A stretch of 64,000 nt of DNA, taken from the NCBI GenBank assembly GCA_946479925.1, contig CAMLHK010000006.1, forward strand, positions 1 through 64,000, in the 5' to 3' direction. The notes under the pieces were generated by a model. That model did no database searches and was not told the origin of the DNA. It saw only the letters and a list, made by a program, of their open reading frames with translations. Within the stretch, counting starts at the first letter, position 1; each line of letters begins with the position of its first letter. Positions 7,093-21,205 of this stretch are shown piece after piece. The position numbers and the translations under genes were made by a program. Source of the DNA: an uncultured Lactobacillus sp. Its GTDB lineage: Bacteria; Bacillota; Bacilli; Lactobacillales; Lactobacillaceae.

Positions 7093-8694
7093 ATGTATAA
7101 AAAAGAAGTAAATGTTACAGTAAGGTGGGTCTTGAGCAATCTCAAGCCATGGATGATATTTGGTTTATTTATCTTTGGCGTTACTAGTTCTTTTGAAGGA
7201 GTATTAAATGGTTACATTTTAGGTTATATTCCCAGGCTTAATGTCAAGGATGGTCGCAGTTTAATCGTATTTGGAATTGCCGCAGTTTTATCATATCTAA
7301 CCGTTTATATTTCTCTTTTCTTATTTTGCCTGTTAATGCAAAAAGCAATTCAAATTTTAAATGAAAGGATAAAGGCTATATATTTCAGAGCAAATTTTGC
7401 CAGTTCATTTAACAATCCGAATTTAGATTCATCTGATGTTTTGAACAACATGACTAGTCTTTCCAAACAGATAGAGGAAAAGTATTTTGAACCGCTTTTA
7501 TTGCTTTTTCAAAGTTTGATGACAGTCATATCTTCTACAGTCGTAGTATTAATGACTAATCCAGTTTTAGGTCTTGTTTATCTAGCTCTTTCTTTCCTGT
7601 CACTTCTTCCTAGTTATATGGGTAAAGAAAAAATGAAGATTAAAACCGAAGTTTGGAGTCACTCGAATTCAAATTTTTTAGCGATCACACGTGACTTATT
7701 TGCAGGACGCTTTGAAATTACGAATTTTGGTGTTAAAAAATTATTTATGCAGAAATTTGATCATTCTTTGCATAATGAGGAACAGAAATATTACCAATTG
7801 AATGCTTTCCAATATGTTCTGCAGTTTATTTCTTGGTTATTTGCAATTATAATAACTCTATCTCCAATTTTCATAGGGTTATGGATGGCCAAAAATAACA
7901 TCTTAAGTGTTACCGTAAGTACAATTTTAACTTTGACTCTGACTGCGGATCACGTAGTCGGTGGTTTTAGGCAGTTAACCAATTTTGAAACTCAAATACA
8001 AAGCACAGAAGGTATCAGAAAGATCTCTTGGACCGAAACAAAAACGGATCAAGAGACTGTTCTACCAGAAAGCAATAATAGATTAGTTGTTGACAATTTG
8101 TCAGTTAAACGTGGCGATCGAGAAATTTTTAAAAATTTGTCATTAAGCCTAGATGAAAACGACAAAATGCTCATTACTGGACCTTCAGGTGTTGGTAAAT
8201 CAACTTTGCTAAATGCCATAGCAGGATATATTCCAATTGAAAAAGGTGAAGTAGAATTTGGCGGACACAAATTGAAGTATTCAGATTTTGTTTTTATTTC
8301 ACAGAATATTTGGCTATTTGCAGGAACAATTCGGGAAAATCTTTCTCTTTTGCAAAATTTCACAGACCAAGAATTAGTTGCTGCTTTAAATAAGGTAGGT
8401 TTAGACAAAGAGCTCGGTAGCAAAGCATTGGAATTTGAAATTAAAGAGCAAGGCAGCAATCTTTCGGGTGGGCAAGCACAAAGACTGGCTATTGCCAGAG
8501 GACTTTTACGTCATAAGAAGATCTTTTTACTAGATGAAATTACATCTAGCCTGGATCATCAAAATGCGGATGAAGTTCACCGCTTAATTTACCAATTGCC
8601 TTCAATTGTTATTGAAGTGGCGCACAATTATAATGAAAAAATTGCGCAAGAAAATAACGTTAAGATTTTTAACTTAGCGCAAAATGCAAAATAA
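7093..8694 (+). CDS. ABC exporter half-transporter (fused membrane and ATPase domains)
   Basis: 533 residues from ATG 7093, preceded by a GGGTGGGG site; ATG 7021 upstream lacks one. N-terminal type-1 exporter membrane domain with about six helices (1-320). The ATPase domain has Walker A GPSGVGKST from G363, signature LSGGQ from L457, Walker B ending D481-E482 and the switch histidine H511 (EVAHN). It should work as a homodimer, since no second half-transporter is nearby. No peptide, immunity or lanthipeptide gene lies beside it, so the substrate (lipid, peptide or drug) is open. Single-gene unit closed by a strong terminator. Confidence 0.85.
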   Translation: MYKKEVNVTVRWVLSNLKPWMIFGLFIFGVTSSFEGVLNGYILGYIPRLNVKDGRSLIVFGIAAVLSYLTVYISLFLFCLLMQKAIQILNERIKAIYFRANFASSFNNPNLDSSDVLNNMTSLSKQIEEKYFEPLLLLFQSLMTVISSTVVVLMTNPVLGLVYLALSFLSLLPSYMGKEKMKIKTEVWSHSNSNFLAITRDLFAGRFEITNFGVKKLFMQKFDHSLHNEEQKYYQLNAFQYVLQFISWLFAIIITLSPIFIGLWMAKNNILSVTVSTILTLTLTADHVVGGFRQLTNFETQIQSTEGIRKISWTETKTDQETVLPESNNRLVVDNLSVKRGDREIFKNLSLSLDENDKMLITGPSGVGKSTLLNAIAGYIPIEKGEVEFGGHKLKYSDFVFISQNIWLFAGTIRENLSLLQNFTDQELVAALNKVGLDKELGSKALEFEIKEQGSNLSGGQAQRLAIARGLLRHKKIFLLDEITSSLDHQNADEVHRLIYQLPSIVIEVAHNYNEKIAQENNVKIFNLAQNAK

Positions 8695-8696
8695 AA

Positions 8697-8736
8697 ACAA
8701 CCCGCAAAATGTACAAATAAACATTTTGCGGGTTGT
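8697..8736. terminator. Bidirectional terminator between the ABC gene and murT
   Basis: 16-bp perfect stem from ACAACCCGCAAAATGT (8697-8712) with 8721-8736, between the convergent stops at 8694 and 8777. Confidence 0.82.
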
Positions 8737-8776
8737 TAATTGCCATTATTCAAATCAATAATTATTTGACTATTTT

Positions 8777-10129
8777 TTACATCCCAGCCTTAATTATTTT
8801 CTTATCAGCCATGGTTTTACGTAAAGAGAGCATTGCAGTATAGGTAGATAAAATATAAACTTTTTTAGTGGGCAAATTAGCAATATTGGCGATTACTTCT
8901 TCATTATCTGTGCATGTAACCATTTTACCCGGATCAAAACCGGCGACTTCCAGTCGAAAGCCCATGTCGTGCCAGCGCTCGCCGCCAACCAAAATTTTTT
9001 TAATTTGATCGTGGTTTAAGTCTTCAAACTGACCGTCCCAAATCCAGGAAGTGTCGATGCCGTCAGCATGGTTAGCATTAAGCAATGTAACTAAGGAATA
9101 ATCATCTTTTTCAGTGTTAAGCATGTGCAGCACTTCATCTAGACCAACCGGATTTTTAACTAAAATCAGGTCAATTTCTTTTCCTTCATATTTAATTAAT
9201 TCTTGTCTGCCAAAAATCCGCTTGTTTTTAGCAAAAGCCTGAGCAATTTCTTCTTCACTGAGGTCAAAATAGCGCGCCACTGAATAGGCAGCTAGAGCAT
9301 TATAAATATTGTAAGTGCCGCCAATGTTGATAGTATAGTTTTTACTGCCCATTTGAAACTCAAGGTTATTCGGCGATTGCTCAATAATTTTGTTCACAGA
9401 ATAGGTTAACTCAGGTCTGCGATAGTTGCAGTTGGGGCAGAAAAAATCTCCCAGATTGGCGTAAATCCTTTCATGATAATGTAAGATATGATCACAATCA
9501 GGACATAAGATGCCATCAGTATTAACTGGAGCCTTGGTATCATTTTGCGGATTATCATTTGGCAGTTTAAAGCCATAAAAAATTTTCGGATTAGTCAAGT
9601 CGACTGAAGAAAAGATGCTAGCATCACCATTGGCTATAATAGTAGCTTCAGGTGCTAATTTAATGCCATCTACAATTTTTTCGTAAGTGGTGTAGATTTC
9701 CCCGTAGCGATCCATTTGGTCGCGAAAGATGTTGGTAAGAACAAACACACTAGGATTAAGCAGTTCCGTTACCATTTTGACATTAGCTTCGTCAACCTCT
9801 AACACTGCAATCGGTCTGGATGATTTTTTCTTTTTATGGGCTAAAAAAGCCGTCACGATTCCTTGTTGCATATTGGAACCTGATGGATTGGTTAAGACGT
9901 CACCGTATTTTTCTCTTAATGCCGCCACAATCAATGCGGTAGTCATGGTTTTACCGTTTGTTCCTGTAACAATGACCGTTTCATAGCCGTCAGCCAGTGT
10001 CTTTAAAATCTCCGGATCAAGATTCATTGCCAGTTTGCCGGGAAAACTAGTGCCACCTTTTAAAACGTTATGTAAAAACCAGTAGCTTGATTTACCCGCG
10101 CTTTTTGCTATTACAGATTTAAAACTCAT
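8777..10129 (-). CDS. murT: MurT, Mur-ligase-like subunit of lipid II isoglutaminyl synthase
   Basis: 450 residues from ATG 10129 (GCGAGGG site). Mur ligase central domain with ATP loop VTGTNGKTMTT, then a zinc ribbon C209-x2-C212 ... C231-x2-C234 (CPDC, CPNC), the insertion that marks MurT, and a DUF1727 C-terminal domain. With GatD it amidates the D-Glu of lipid II to D-isoglutamine in the cytosol. gatD normally sits beside murT, but here the gene is alone between a convergent ABC gene and divergent tdk. Family call is strong; location of the glutaminase partner is unknown. Confidence 0.9.
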   Translation of the reverse strand: MSFKSVIAKSAGKSSYWFLHNVLKGGTSFPGKLAMNLDPEILKTLADGYETVIVTGTNGKTMTTALIVAALREKYGDVLTNPSGSNMQQGIVTAFLAHKKKKSSRPIAVLEVDEANVKMVTELLNPSVFVLTNIFRDQMDRYGEIYTTYEKIVDGIKLAPEATIIANGDASIFSSVDLTNPKIFYGFKLPNDNPQNDTKAPVNTDGILCPDCDHILHYHERIYANLGDFFCPNCNYRRPELTYSVNKIIEQSPNNLEFQMGSKNYTINIGGTYNIYNALAAYSVARYFDLSEEEIAQAFAKNKRIFGRQELIKYEGKEIDLILVKNPVGLDEVLHMLNTEKDDYSLVTLLNANHADGIDTSWIWDGQFEDLNHDQIKKILVGGERWHDMGFRLEVAGFDPGKMVTCTDNEEVIANIANLPTKKVYILSTYTAMLSLRKTMADKKIIKAGM

Positions 10130-10274
10130 ATTTTTCCCTCGCTTTAAAATCATTATCAACTATAGCATAGCCATAAACCGAAAACGAGTTTTTATAACCA
10201 TTTAACTACACATATTTTATTTTTACATTATACTAGATAAGTTAGATGAATTTAAATGAAACAAAGGAGCAAAA

Positions 10275-10874
10275 ATGGCACAATTATTTTTTGAGTACGG
10301 CACGATGAGCAGTGGCAAAACTTTAGAAATACTGAAGGATGCTCATAACTATGAGGCTCAGGGGCGCAAGATTGCTTTGTTAACCAGTAAAATTGATAAT
10401 CGTAGTGGTGTAGGCACTGTGGCTTCAAGAATTGGGCTCCACCGAAAGGCAGTTCCGATCGACCATGATTTTGATATTTTTGCTTATATAAAAAAGTTGA
10501 ACGAACAGGAAAAGGCACAAGGTGATGGCGCAATCGCCTGCGTTTTTGTCGATGAAGCTCAGTTTTTGGAACGTCATCATGTGGTAGAATGTGCCAAAAT
10601 TGTTGATGACTTATGCATTCCCGTCATGACTTTCGGCTTAAAAAACGACTTTCAAAATAATTTATTTGAAGGAACCAAGAATTTGTTGATTTTTGCTGAT
10701 AAAATAAAAGAGATCAAAACAATTTGCCACTACTGCGGTAGAAAGGCTACAATGAATCAACGGATACACAATGGTAAACCAGTTTACGAGGGTGAACAGG
10801 TTCAAATAGGTGGGGATGAAAGTTATTACCCGGTTTGTCGGTTTCATTATTTTCATCCGCATCAAACAAGATAG
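10275..10874 (+). CDS. tdk: Thymidine kinase
   Basis: 199 residues; type II kinase phosphorylating thymidine to dTMP in the salvage pathway. P-loop GTMSSGKT (9-16); DEAQF Walker B; structural zinc ligands C151-x2-C154 (CHYC) and the C-terminal CRFHYF. AAAGGAG precedes the ATG. First gene of the run tdk-prfA-prmC-tsaC. Confidence 0.93.
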   Translation: MAQLFFEYGTMSSGKTLEILKDAHNYEAQGRKIALLTSKIDNRSGVGTVASRIGLHRKAVPIDHDFDIFAYIKKLNEQEKAQGDGAIACVFVDEAQFLERHHVVECAKIVDDLCIPVMTFGLKNDFQNNLFEGTKNLLIFADKIKEIKTICHYCGRKATMNQRIHNGKPVYEGEQVQIGGDESYYPVCRFHYFHPHQTR

Positions 10875-10891
10875 GAAGGGATTAGAACAAC

Positions 10892-11980
10892 ATGGATAAA
10901 ATTATGGCACAGCTTGAAAGTCTTGTTGCTCATTATGACGAATTACAGGAAATGATGGCTGACCCGGAAGTTATCAATGATACCAAAAGGTACATGGAAG
11001 TTTCTAAGGAAGAAGCAGATTTACGCGATGTAGTTGAAAAATATCGCAAATATAAGGCTGATAAAAAAGAAATTTCAGACAATAAGGATATTATTGCAAA
11101 CGAAAGCGATTCAGATTTGGTTGAGATGGCCAAAGATGAAAATAACGATTTAGAGCAGGATATTGCTAAGCTTGAAGATGAAATCAAAATATTAATGTTG
11201 CCCAAAGATCCTAATGATGATAAAGACATTATTATGGAAATTAGAGGAGCAGCTGGTGGTGATGAAGCTTCCTTGTTTGCCGGAGACTTGCTCAGAATGT
11301 ATGAAAAATACGCTGAAAGACAAAACTGGCAGGTTTCTATCGTCGACAGTGAGCCAACTGAAGTAGGTGGTTATAAACGAGTTGCCATTATGATCACTGG
11401 CAACAAGGTTTATTCAAAACTTAAATATGAAAACGGAGCGCACCGCGTGCAACGCGTTCCTGTAACTGAATCTCAAGGCCGTGTTCATACCTCAACTGCT
11501 ACAGTGGCAGTCATGCCTGAATATGAGCAAGTTGACCTTGATTTGGATCCCAAAGACATTAGAGTTGATGTTTATCGCTCAAGTGGTGCGGGCGGTCAGC
11601 ATATTAACAAAACCTCCAGTGCTGTGCGCATGACGCACTTACCTACTGGTATTGTAGTGGCAATGCAAGATCAGCGTAGTCAACAGCAAAACCGGGAAAA
11701 AGCCATGCAGATTTTAAAATCCCGTGTTTACGATTACTATGAAAGTCAAAACCGTGATAAGTATGATGCTAAGAGAAAAAATGCTGTTGGTACAGGTGAC
11801 AGGTCTGAGCGCATCAGAACTTATAATTACCCGCAAAACCGGGTAACTGACCATCGTATCGGTTTGACTCTTAATAAGCTTGACCGGGTAATGAATGGGG
11901 AACTTGATGAAATTATTGATGCTTTGATTTTATATAATCAAACAAAGCAATTGGAGGAGCTGGCCGAACAGAATGTCTAA
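10892..11980 (+). CDS. prfA: Peptide chain release factor 1
   Basis: 362 residues, normal length. Releases peptides at UAA and UAG. GGQ catalytic tripeptide at 234-236; the stop-codon recognition region contains PVTESQGR. Its last 8 bases overlap the start of prmC, which methylates the GGQ glutamine, so translation of enzyme and target is coupled. Confidence 0.96.
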   Translation: MDKIMAQLESLVAHYDELQEMMADPEVINDTKRYMEVSKEEADLRDVVEKYRKYKADKKEISDNKDIIANESDSDLVEMAKDENNDLEQDIAKLEDEIKILMLPKDPNDDKDIIMEIRGAAGGDEASLFAGDLLRMYEKYAERQNWQVSIVDSEPTEVGGYKRVAIMITGNKVYSKLKYENGAHRVQRVPVTESQGRVHTSTATVAVMPEYEQVDLDLDPKDIRVDVYRSSGAGGQHINKTSSAVRMTHLPTGIVVAMQDQRSQQQNREKAMQILKSRVYDYYESQNRDKYDAKRKNAVGTGDRSERIRTYNYPQNRVTDHRIGLTLNKLDRVMNGELDEIIDALILYNQTKQLEELAEQNV

Positions 11981-12821
11981 AATTGACACTTTAAAAAGCT
12001 TGAGAATTTGGGCTGCTGAAACTGCACCAGAACAAAGACCAGAAGATATCGCTTTTTTGCTAGCTGAAAGACTGCAGCTGAGTCCTAGTGAGTTTCAATT
12101 AAAACAGGACATGGAATTATCACCAGACCAAATTAAGCAAGCACAAAAGGATGTGCGCAAGCTGGCTAAAGGGATATCGCCTCAGTATATTTTGGGTTAC
12201 TCCTGGTTTTTTGGTTATAAAATTTTAGTGCAGCGCGGAGTTTTAATTCCCCGTTTTGAAACTGAAGAGTTAGTGGAATGGGCTTTAGCAAATCTGACCA
12301 GTGGTGATAAAGTGCTTGATTTAGGAACAGGCTCCGGCTGCATTACAGTAGCTCTAGCTAAAGAAGCTGCTAAAAAGCAGATTACCGATCTTGATTTATA
12401 TGCTTCTGACGTCACTGATGCTGCACTAAGAACTAGCGAAGAAAATTTTTTGATTCATAAAGTTGATGTTACCGTTCGAAAAGCAAACATTTTAATTGGT
12501 CTTGAAAAGTTCGATAAAATCATTTCTAATCCTCCCTATATAAAGGAAACGGAAAAAGATGTGATGGACCAAAACGTATTGCAAAATGAACCCCAGGAGG
12601 CACTTTTTGGTGGAAAAAATGGTATAGAATTTTACCAGAAGTTTGTCAAACAAGTGCGTGATCACTTAAACAGCAGAGGAGAGTTTTTCTTGGAATTTGG
12701 CTTCAGTGAAAAAGAGCAGCTGGTTGATTTATTTGGACGGGAGCTGCCGGATTTTACCATTGAATTCAAAAATGATTTAGCTGGAAAGCCACGCATGGTT
12801 AAAGGAAAGTGGAATAAATAA
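11973..12821 (+). CDS. prmC: Release factor glutamine methyltransferase
   Basis: 282 residues. N-terminal helical domain, then a Rossmann SAM-binding domain with DLGTGSGCI and the active-site NPPY at 186-189, which holds the glutamine side chain of the release factor. Its AGGAG site lies inside the end of prfA. Confidence 0.95.
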   Translation: MSKIDTLKSLRIWAAETAPEQRPEDIAFLLAERLQLSPSEFQLKQDMELSPDQIKQAQKDVRKLAKGISPQYILGYSWFFGYKILVQRGVLIPRFETEELVEWALANLTSGDKVLDLGTGSGCITVALAKEAAKKQITDLDLYASDVTDAALRTSEENFLIHKVDVTVRKANILIGLEKFDKIISNPPYIKETEKDVMDQNVLQNEPQEALFGGKNGIEFYQKFVKQVRDHLNSRGEFFLEFGFSEKEQLVDLFGRELPDFTIEFKNDLAGKPRMVKGKWNK

Positions 12822-13825
12822 TGGAAACTAAAATTTTTTCACAGGATCAAATAGATGATGCAGTAAAATTACTCGCTCAGGGAGAATTGGTTGCTTTTCC
12901 GACAGAAACTGTCTATGGCTTGGGTGCCATTGCCACAAATGAAAAAGCTGTAAAAAATGTTTATAAGGCTAAGGGACGTCCTAGTGACAATCCGTTAATC
13001 GTAACAGTTTCTGATGCTCAAATGATGTCTCATTATGCAAAAGAGGTGCCAGAGCGTGCTCAAAAGTTAATTAAAAAATTTTGGCCAGGTCCTTTAACCC
13101 TTTTGCTTTATGTTAAACCTCACAGTCTGCCTAAAGCTGTAACTGGTGGTCTTGATACTGTGGCTTTTCGCTGTCCTAATGATGACTTAACTCATCAGTT
13201 GATCAGTAAATTGGGTTACCCAATTGTTGGACCTTCCGCCAACACTTCGACTAAGCCTAGTCCAACGACAGCTGCGCATGTCTATCATGATTTAAAGGGA
13301 AAAATTGCGGGAATTATTGATGGTGGACCTACAGAAGTTGGATTGGAATCAACGATTATTGACTTGTCTGTAGCTACGCCCATTGTTTTACGTCCTGGTG
13401 CAGTTACTCCCGCAGAGTTAAGTCAGGTTTTGGGTGAAAAAGTTTTAATTAACAGTGGTAAAGTTGCTGATAAAGATGTTCCGAAAGCTCCAGGAATGAA
13501 ATATCGTCATTATGCTCCGAGTGCACCCGTAGTCGTGGTTGATGATCCAGAAAACTTTGCAAACATTGATTTAACCAATGCAACAGGAGTAATGGCATTA
13601 ACAGATGTGCTTGAAAAAATTAAGCTGCCAGCCGCAAATAAATTTAATTTAGGTAAAAACTTGTTAGAGGCCGACCATAATTTATTTGGTGGTTTACGTT
13701 ACTTCGATGATAAACCAGAGATCAAACAAATTTTTGTGCAGGGATTTAGTGGCAGCGAGAATACTTTGGCATATATGAACAGGCTAAATAAAGCTGCCGC
13801 TGGTCATCATTATGTCAAAGAGTAA
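12821..13825 (+). CDS. tsaC: L-threonylcarbamoyladenylate synthase (Sua5 type)
   Basis: 334 residues. YrdC/TsaC domain (about 1-200, with FPTETVYGLG, KGRPSDNPL and GPSANTSTKPSPT) plus a C-terminal Sua5 domain, so this is the long Sua5/YwlC form. It makes the TC-AMP used for t6A37 in ANN-reading tRNAs. Stop/start overlap with prmC by one base (TAATG). Confidence 0.93.
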   Translation: METKIFSQDQIDDAVKLLAQGELVAFPTETVYGLGAIATNEKAVKNVYKAKGRPSDNPLIVTVSDAQMMSHYAKEVPERAQKLIKKFWPGPLTLLLYVKPHSLPKAVTGGLDTVAFRCPNDDLTHQLISKLGYPIVGPSANTSTKPSPTTAAHVYHDLKGKIAGIIDGGPTEVGLESTIIDLSVATPIVLRPGAVTPAELSQVLGEKVLINSGKVADKDVPKAPGMKYRHYAPSAPVVVVDDPENFANIDLTNATGVMALTDVLEKIKLPAANKFNLGKNLLEADHNLFGGLRYFDDKPEIKQIFVQGFSGSENTLAYMNRLNKAAAGHHYVKE

Positions 13826-13835
13826 AAATTTTAGT

Positions 13836-13867
13836 AGCAAGGGACTTTAAACCCTCTGCTTTTTTTA
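13836..13867 (+). terminator. Terminator of the tdk-prfA-prmC-tsaC unit
   Basis: AGCA-AGGG pairs with CCCT-TGCT (13836-13843 with 13852-13860, one bulged C), followed by seven T. Confidence 0.75.
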
Positions 13868-13910
13868 TTAAAATACACGTAAACGTAATTATGTTTATAG
13901 GAGGAAAAAG

Positions 13911-14540
13911 ATGGGCAAATTTACGGTTTTGAATCATCCGTTAATTCAACACAAGTTAACAATTATCAGGCGTAAGGAGACAAGTTCTAACGAGTTTCGG
14001 AGAATAGTTGGTGAAATCGGGGGACTGATGACTTACGAGATTACCAGAGATTTGCCGCTGAAAGATGTTGAAATTGAAACACCAATTGGCAAGACAACCC
14101 AAAAAGAGATTGCCGGCAAGAAATTGACTATTGTGCCAATTTTACGTGCAGGTATCGGTATGCTTAATGGTGTTATGGAAATGATTCCGTCAGCCAAGGT
14201 AGGAGTAATTGGTATGTATCGGGATGAAGAAACTCTTATGCCTCACGAATATTTCTGCAAAATGCCTAAAGACGTTGCAGAGCGTGAATGTCTTGTGGTT
14301 GACCCAATGCTTGCCACTGGCGGTTCTGCTAATATGGCAATTGGTGCGCTTAAAAAGCGGGGCGTTAAAGTAATTAAGCTGGCTGTTCTTGTAGCCGCTC
14401 CTGAGGGTGTCAAAGCTATTCAAGAAGAGAATCCGGATGTCGATATTTATGCTGCCGCCGAAGATGAAAAATTGTTGCCAAACGGCTATATTACACCTGG
14501 TTTAGGTGATGCAGGCGATAGATTATTTGGTACCAAATAA
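13911..14540 (+). CDS. upp: Uracil phosphoribosyltransferase
   Basis: 209 residues, normal length. Converts uracil and PRPP to UMP. PRPP-binding loop [11 protein letters not shown] and the C-terminal [18 protein letters not shown] typical of the family. ATG after AGGAGG. It directly precedes the ATP synthase operon, a common arrangement in lactobacilli and bacilli. Confidence 0.96.
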   Translation: MGKFTVLNHPLIQHKLTIIRRKETSSNEFRRIVGEIGGLMTYEITRDLPLKDVEIETPIGKTTQKEIAGKKLTIVPILRAGIGMLNGVMEMIPSAKVGVIGMYRDEETLMPHEYFCKMPKDVAERECLVVDPMLATGGSANMAIGALKKRGVKVIKLAVLVAAPEGVKAIQEENPDVDIYAAAEDEKLLPNGYITPGLGDAGDRLFGTK

Positions 14541-14580
14541 TCTTTTTTATGTAAATTAATTGCAAAATACGCTTACATTT

Positions 14581-14609
14581 TTCACAAAATTATTGAATGG
14601 TGTTAATAT
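14581..14609 (+). promoter_or_regulatory. Promoter of the ATP synthase operon
   Basis: TTCACA (14581-14586), 17-bp spacer, TAATAT (14604-14609), 48 bp before atpB. No other promoter-like sequence is clearer in the upp-atpB gap. Confidence 0.6.
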
Positions 14610-14657
14610 TGTATGAGTGTTCGATAATTTGGGCACGAGAAGGGAGGTCACGAAGAA

Positions 14658-15371
14658 TTGGAGCAATCATTTGTTTTTAAATTTCTGGGTTTGACATTTG
14701 ATCTTTCTGGGATCATTGGCTCAACTTTAATGGCAGCTGTCGTATTGTTTGTCTGCATCTGGTTATCAAGAAAAGTTGAGATGAAACCAAATAAAAAGCA
14801 AAATATCATGGAATATTTGATTGACTTTACTGATGGAATTGTTAAAGACAATGTCAGTGATGTTGATGCACGAAAGCACCTTTCACTTTATGCTTTTGTC
14901 CTTTTTATTTACATTTGGTTTATGAACCAGTTGGGCCTCTTCTTAGAGGTTAAGGCGGGAGACAACATTTTTGTAAAATCTCCCACAGCAGATCCGGTAA
15001 CGACAATGTCGTTTGCAATGATGACCTTGCTTCTTTCATTCACATTCGGTATGCAGAAATTCGGTACTGGTGGCTACTGGCGTAATTATGCCGAACCTGT
15101 TAGTTTTCTTTTCCCAATCAATATGATTGAAGAAATCACTAACTTTTTGACATTATCTTTGCGTTTATATGGTAATATTTACGCTGGCGAAGTGTTATTA
15201 ACTTTAATAGGTAATAGCTTTGCTCCTAGCTTTGGTGTTATCACTTTGGTGTTAGCAGCACCGCTTGCTATGATCTGGCAAGGATTCTCTGTCTTCATTG
15301 GCTCTATCCAGGCATATGTTTTCGTAACTTTATCCATGGTTTATGTTGGGAAAAAAGTTACAAAAGAATAA
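14658..15371 (+). CDS. atpB: F1Fo ATP synthase subunit a
   Basis: 237 residues from a TTG codon chosen because AGGGAGGT sits 9 bases before it and the protein start (MEQSFVFKFLGLTFDLS) fits the family. Five to six membrane helices; the essential stator arginine is in SLRLYGNIYAGE. Forms the proton half-channels against the c-ring. In fermenting lactobacilli the enzyme mainly hydrolyses ATP to export protons. Confidence 0.94.
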   Translation: MEQSFVFKFLGLTFDLSGIIGSTLMAAVVLFVCIWLSRKVEMKPNKKQNIMEYLIDFTDGIVKDNVSDVDARKHLSLYAFVLFIYIWFMNQLGLFLEVKAGDNIFVKSPTADPVTTMSFAMMTLLLSFTFGMQKFGTGGYWRNYAEPVSFLFPINMIEEITNFLTLSLRLYGNIYAGEVLLTLIGNSFAPSFGVITLVLAAPLAMIWQGFSVFIGSIQAYVFVTLSMVYVGKKVTKE

Positions 15372-15389
15372 TTTATTGGAGGTTTAAAT

Positions 15390-15614
15390 ATGTCACAAGC
15401 TTTTAAATATATCTCAGCAGCGATTGTAGCTGGTATTGCTGCATTGGCAGCTTCTTGGGGTAATGGTAAAGTTATCACTAAGACAGTTGAGAGCATGGCT
15501 CGTCAACCTGAAAGTGCTGGTAACTTAAGATCAACAATGTTTATCGGTGTTGGTCTGATTGAAGCCGTTCCTATTTTGGCGATTGTTGTTGCTTTCCTGA
15601 TTCTCTTCGTTTAA
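15390..15614 (+). CDS. atpE: F1Fo ATP synthase subunit c
   Basis: 74 residues forming a helical hairpin. The loop ARQPE (37-41) contacts gamma and epsilon; the proton-carrying carboxylate is E58 in [10 protein letters not shown]. No sodium-type Q/ES motif is apparent, consistent with proton coupling. Confidence 0.95.
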   Translation: MSQAFKYISAAIVAGIAALAASWGNGKVITKTVESMARQPESAGNLRSTMFIGVGLIEAVPILAIVVAFLILFV

Positions 15615-15659
15615 TTTTTTTATTTAAAACAATTTAGATAAAAGAGAGAAGGGCAGTAA

Positions 15660-16171
15660 ATGACATTTCAAATTTTATTTGCAGCCTCGGCAGGTCATAT
15701 TTATCTGGGTAATACTATCTGGTATTTAATTGTTTTCGCAATTTTACTTATTTTGGTTAAACATTATGCATGGGGACCTGTTTCCGACATGATGGAAAAA
15801 AGACGCCAAAAGGTAATCAATGATCTTGATTCGGCTGCAGACAATCGCAAAAAGGCCGAAGTTTTGGCTAATGAGCGTGAAGCTGCCTTGAAGAACTCAA
15901 GACAAGAAGCAACGCAAATTCTTACCGATGCAAAAGCGAATGCTGAAAAAACCAGCACCCAGATTGTTGCAGAAGCTAATGATAACGCGGCTTCGATTCA
16001 TGAGAAGGCAAAGGCCGATGCTGCTCAGGCTAAAGCGGATGCCTTAGATGAAGCTCGTGCACAAGTTGCAGATATTTCTGTCACGATTGCAGAAAAAGTA
16101 ATTGCGAAGAACTTATCTGCTGATGACCAAAAAGATTTGGTTGATCAATTTATTAAGGGGCTGAATAAATA

Positions 16172-16172
<1 letters not shown>
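15660..16172 (+). CDS. atpF: F1Fo ATP synthase subunit b
   Basis: 170 residues. One N-terminal membrane helix (about 16-36) then a long Ala/Lys/Glu-rich coiled coil forming the peripheral stalk. ATG after GAAGGGC; its stop overlaps the start of atpH by one base. Confidence 0.94.
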
Positions 16173-18246
<2,074 letters not shown>

Positions 18247-18257
18247 GAGGTAGTTAT

Positions 18258-19220
18258 ATGCCTGCATCGTTACTTGCGTTGAAGAAGAAAATAGCTTCGG
18301 TTAAGCAAACTGGTAAAATTACTGAGGCCATGAGAATGGTTTCGGCATCAAAGTTAAACCAAACTGAAAAGCGGGATAAGGGTTACACGATCTACAATGA
18401 TCACATACGGCAAACTTTATCGCGCTTGATGAGTGCTGAAGTCGTCAGCCATTTGCGTAAGGCACATGTTGCAATTGATGAAGACAGCATAAGCAAAATC
18501 GATTATGAAAATGTCTTTGGTTTGGGTGTTGTTTCCGATATGGTTCAAGCACGCAAAAAGGTCAATTCCACTGGTTATTTGGTTATTACCGGTGACCGTG
18601 GTCTTGTTGGTTCTTATAATAGTGCTGTCATCAAAAACATGATGGGATTGTTTGAGGATTCGAAGGCTGAACACAAAGATATTAAGGTTTTGGCTGTTGG
18701 CTCAGTCGGTGCTGATTTCTTTAAGAAAAACAAGCTGAACGTTGTTTATGAAAATGACAGTATTAGTGACGTACCTACTTTTGATGAAGTTTTACCAATT
18801 GTTTCAACTGCAATCAAAATGTATTTGAACGGAGTTTATGATGAATTATATGTATGTTATACTCACCACATCAACTCACTTTCATCTGCATTTCGGGTTG
18901 AAAAAATGTTGCCAATCGTTGATATTGATATTGGTGTCAAAGAAGCTAAAGCCCATCAAGATTTGGAATACGATATCGAACCTGATGTTAATGCTGTTTT
19001 AACCACACTAATTCCCCAATATGCCCGTTCTACTATTTACGGTGCTATTCTGGATGCCAAAACTGCTGAACATGCCAGTTCAATGACTGCCATGCAGAGT
19101 GCTACGGACAACGTTGACGATTTGGTTTTGAGTTTAACTACTAAATTAAACCGTGCAAGACAAGCAGAAATCACTACTGAAATTACTGAAATTGTCAGTG
19201 GTGCTAATGCTTTGAAATAA
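18258..19220 (+). CDS. atpG: F1Fo ATP synthase subunit gamma
   Basis: 320 residues, longer than the 285-300 of many bacteria but usual for lactobacilli. Conserved N-terminal helix ([14 protein letters not shown]) and C-terminal helix ([13 protein letters not shown]) form the rotating shaft. The extra length is a mid-protein insertion. AGGAGG precedes the ATG. Confidence 0.94.
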   Translation: MPASLLALKKKIASVKQTGKITEAMRMVSASKLNQTEKRDKGYTIYNDHIRQTLSRLMSAEVVSHLRKAHVAIDEDSISKIDYENVFGLGVVSDMVQARKKVNSTGYLVITGDRGLVGSYNSAVIKNMMGLFEDSKAEHKDIKVLAVGSVGADFFKKNKLNVVYENDSISDVPTFDEVLPIVSTAIKMYLNGVYDELYVCYTHHINSLSSAFRVEKMLPIVDIDIGVKEAKAHQDLEYDIEPDVNAVLTTLIPQYARSTIYGAILDAKTAEHASSMTAMQSATDNVDDLVLSLTTKLNRARQAEITTEITEIVSGANALK

Positions 19221-19224
19221 TTAA

Positions 19225-20682
<1,458 letters not shown>

Positions 20683-20693
20683 GGTGATGTCAA

Positions 20694-21131
20694 ATGGCAG
20701 ATCCAGAAAAACTTTTTATGGTAAATGTTGTAACTCCCGATGGTCTAATATTTTCTCATCATTCTAGTATTGTTGAAATGCGTGCAATTGATGGTCAACG
20801 TTCAGTGATGTATAATCACTTACCGATTTTGACTCCGTTAGCAATAGGTGAGATTAAGGTTAAAAGAAGCAGGGAAATGAACAATATTGTCAACCATATT
20901 GCTGTTAGCGGTGGCTATTTTGAATTTTCAAATAATGTGGCTACCATTATTGCTGACAGCGCTGAGCGGGCAAATAATATTGACGTTTCCCGGGCTAAAG
21001 CAGCTAGAGAACGTGCTCAAAATGCACTGAAAAAGGCTCAGGCTGCCCATGATCAACGATCACTTGAGCGGGCACAGGTTGCACTTAGAAGAGCCGTTAA
21101 CCGAATAAGTGTTTACAATTCAGTTAAATAG
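20694..21131 (+). CDS. atpC: F1Fo ATP synthase subunit epsilon
   Basis: 145 residues. N-terminal beta-sandwich (about 1-85) and two C-terminal helices rich in Arg and Ala ([16 protein letters not shown]). Regulates ATP hydrolysis. Last gene of the operon proper; a terminator follows. Confidence 0.94.
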   Translation: MADPEKLFMVNVVTPDGLIFSHHSSIVEMRAIDGQRSVMYNHLPILTPLAIGEIKVKRSREMNNIVNHIAVSGGYFEFSNNVATIIADSAERANNIDVSRAKAARERAQNALKKAQAAHDQRSLERAQVALRRAVNRISVYNSVK

Positions 21132-21142
21132 ATTTAAAGTTT

Positions 21143-21176
21143 TAAGCGGATGCACTGCTTTTGTGTGTCCGCTTTT
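21143..21176 (+). terminator. Terminator after atpC
   Basis: AAGCGGA plus TGCAC pairs with GTG plus TGTCCGCTT, followed by a T-rich tail. It probably lowers but need not abolish read-through into the DUF1146 gene 30 bp on. Confidence 0.72.
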
Positions 21177-21205
21177 ATTGTAACTTAGGAAAAGTGGAAA
21201 AGAAT

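Noticed and set aside
18417..18674. Antisense open frames within atp, dcw and synthetase genes
   Set aside because: They are shadows of highly conserved genes, with no ribosome sites and no domain similarity.
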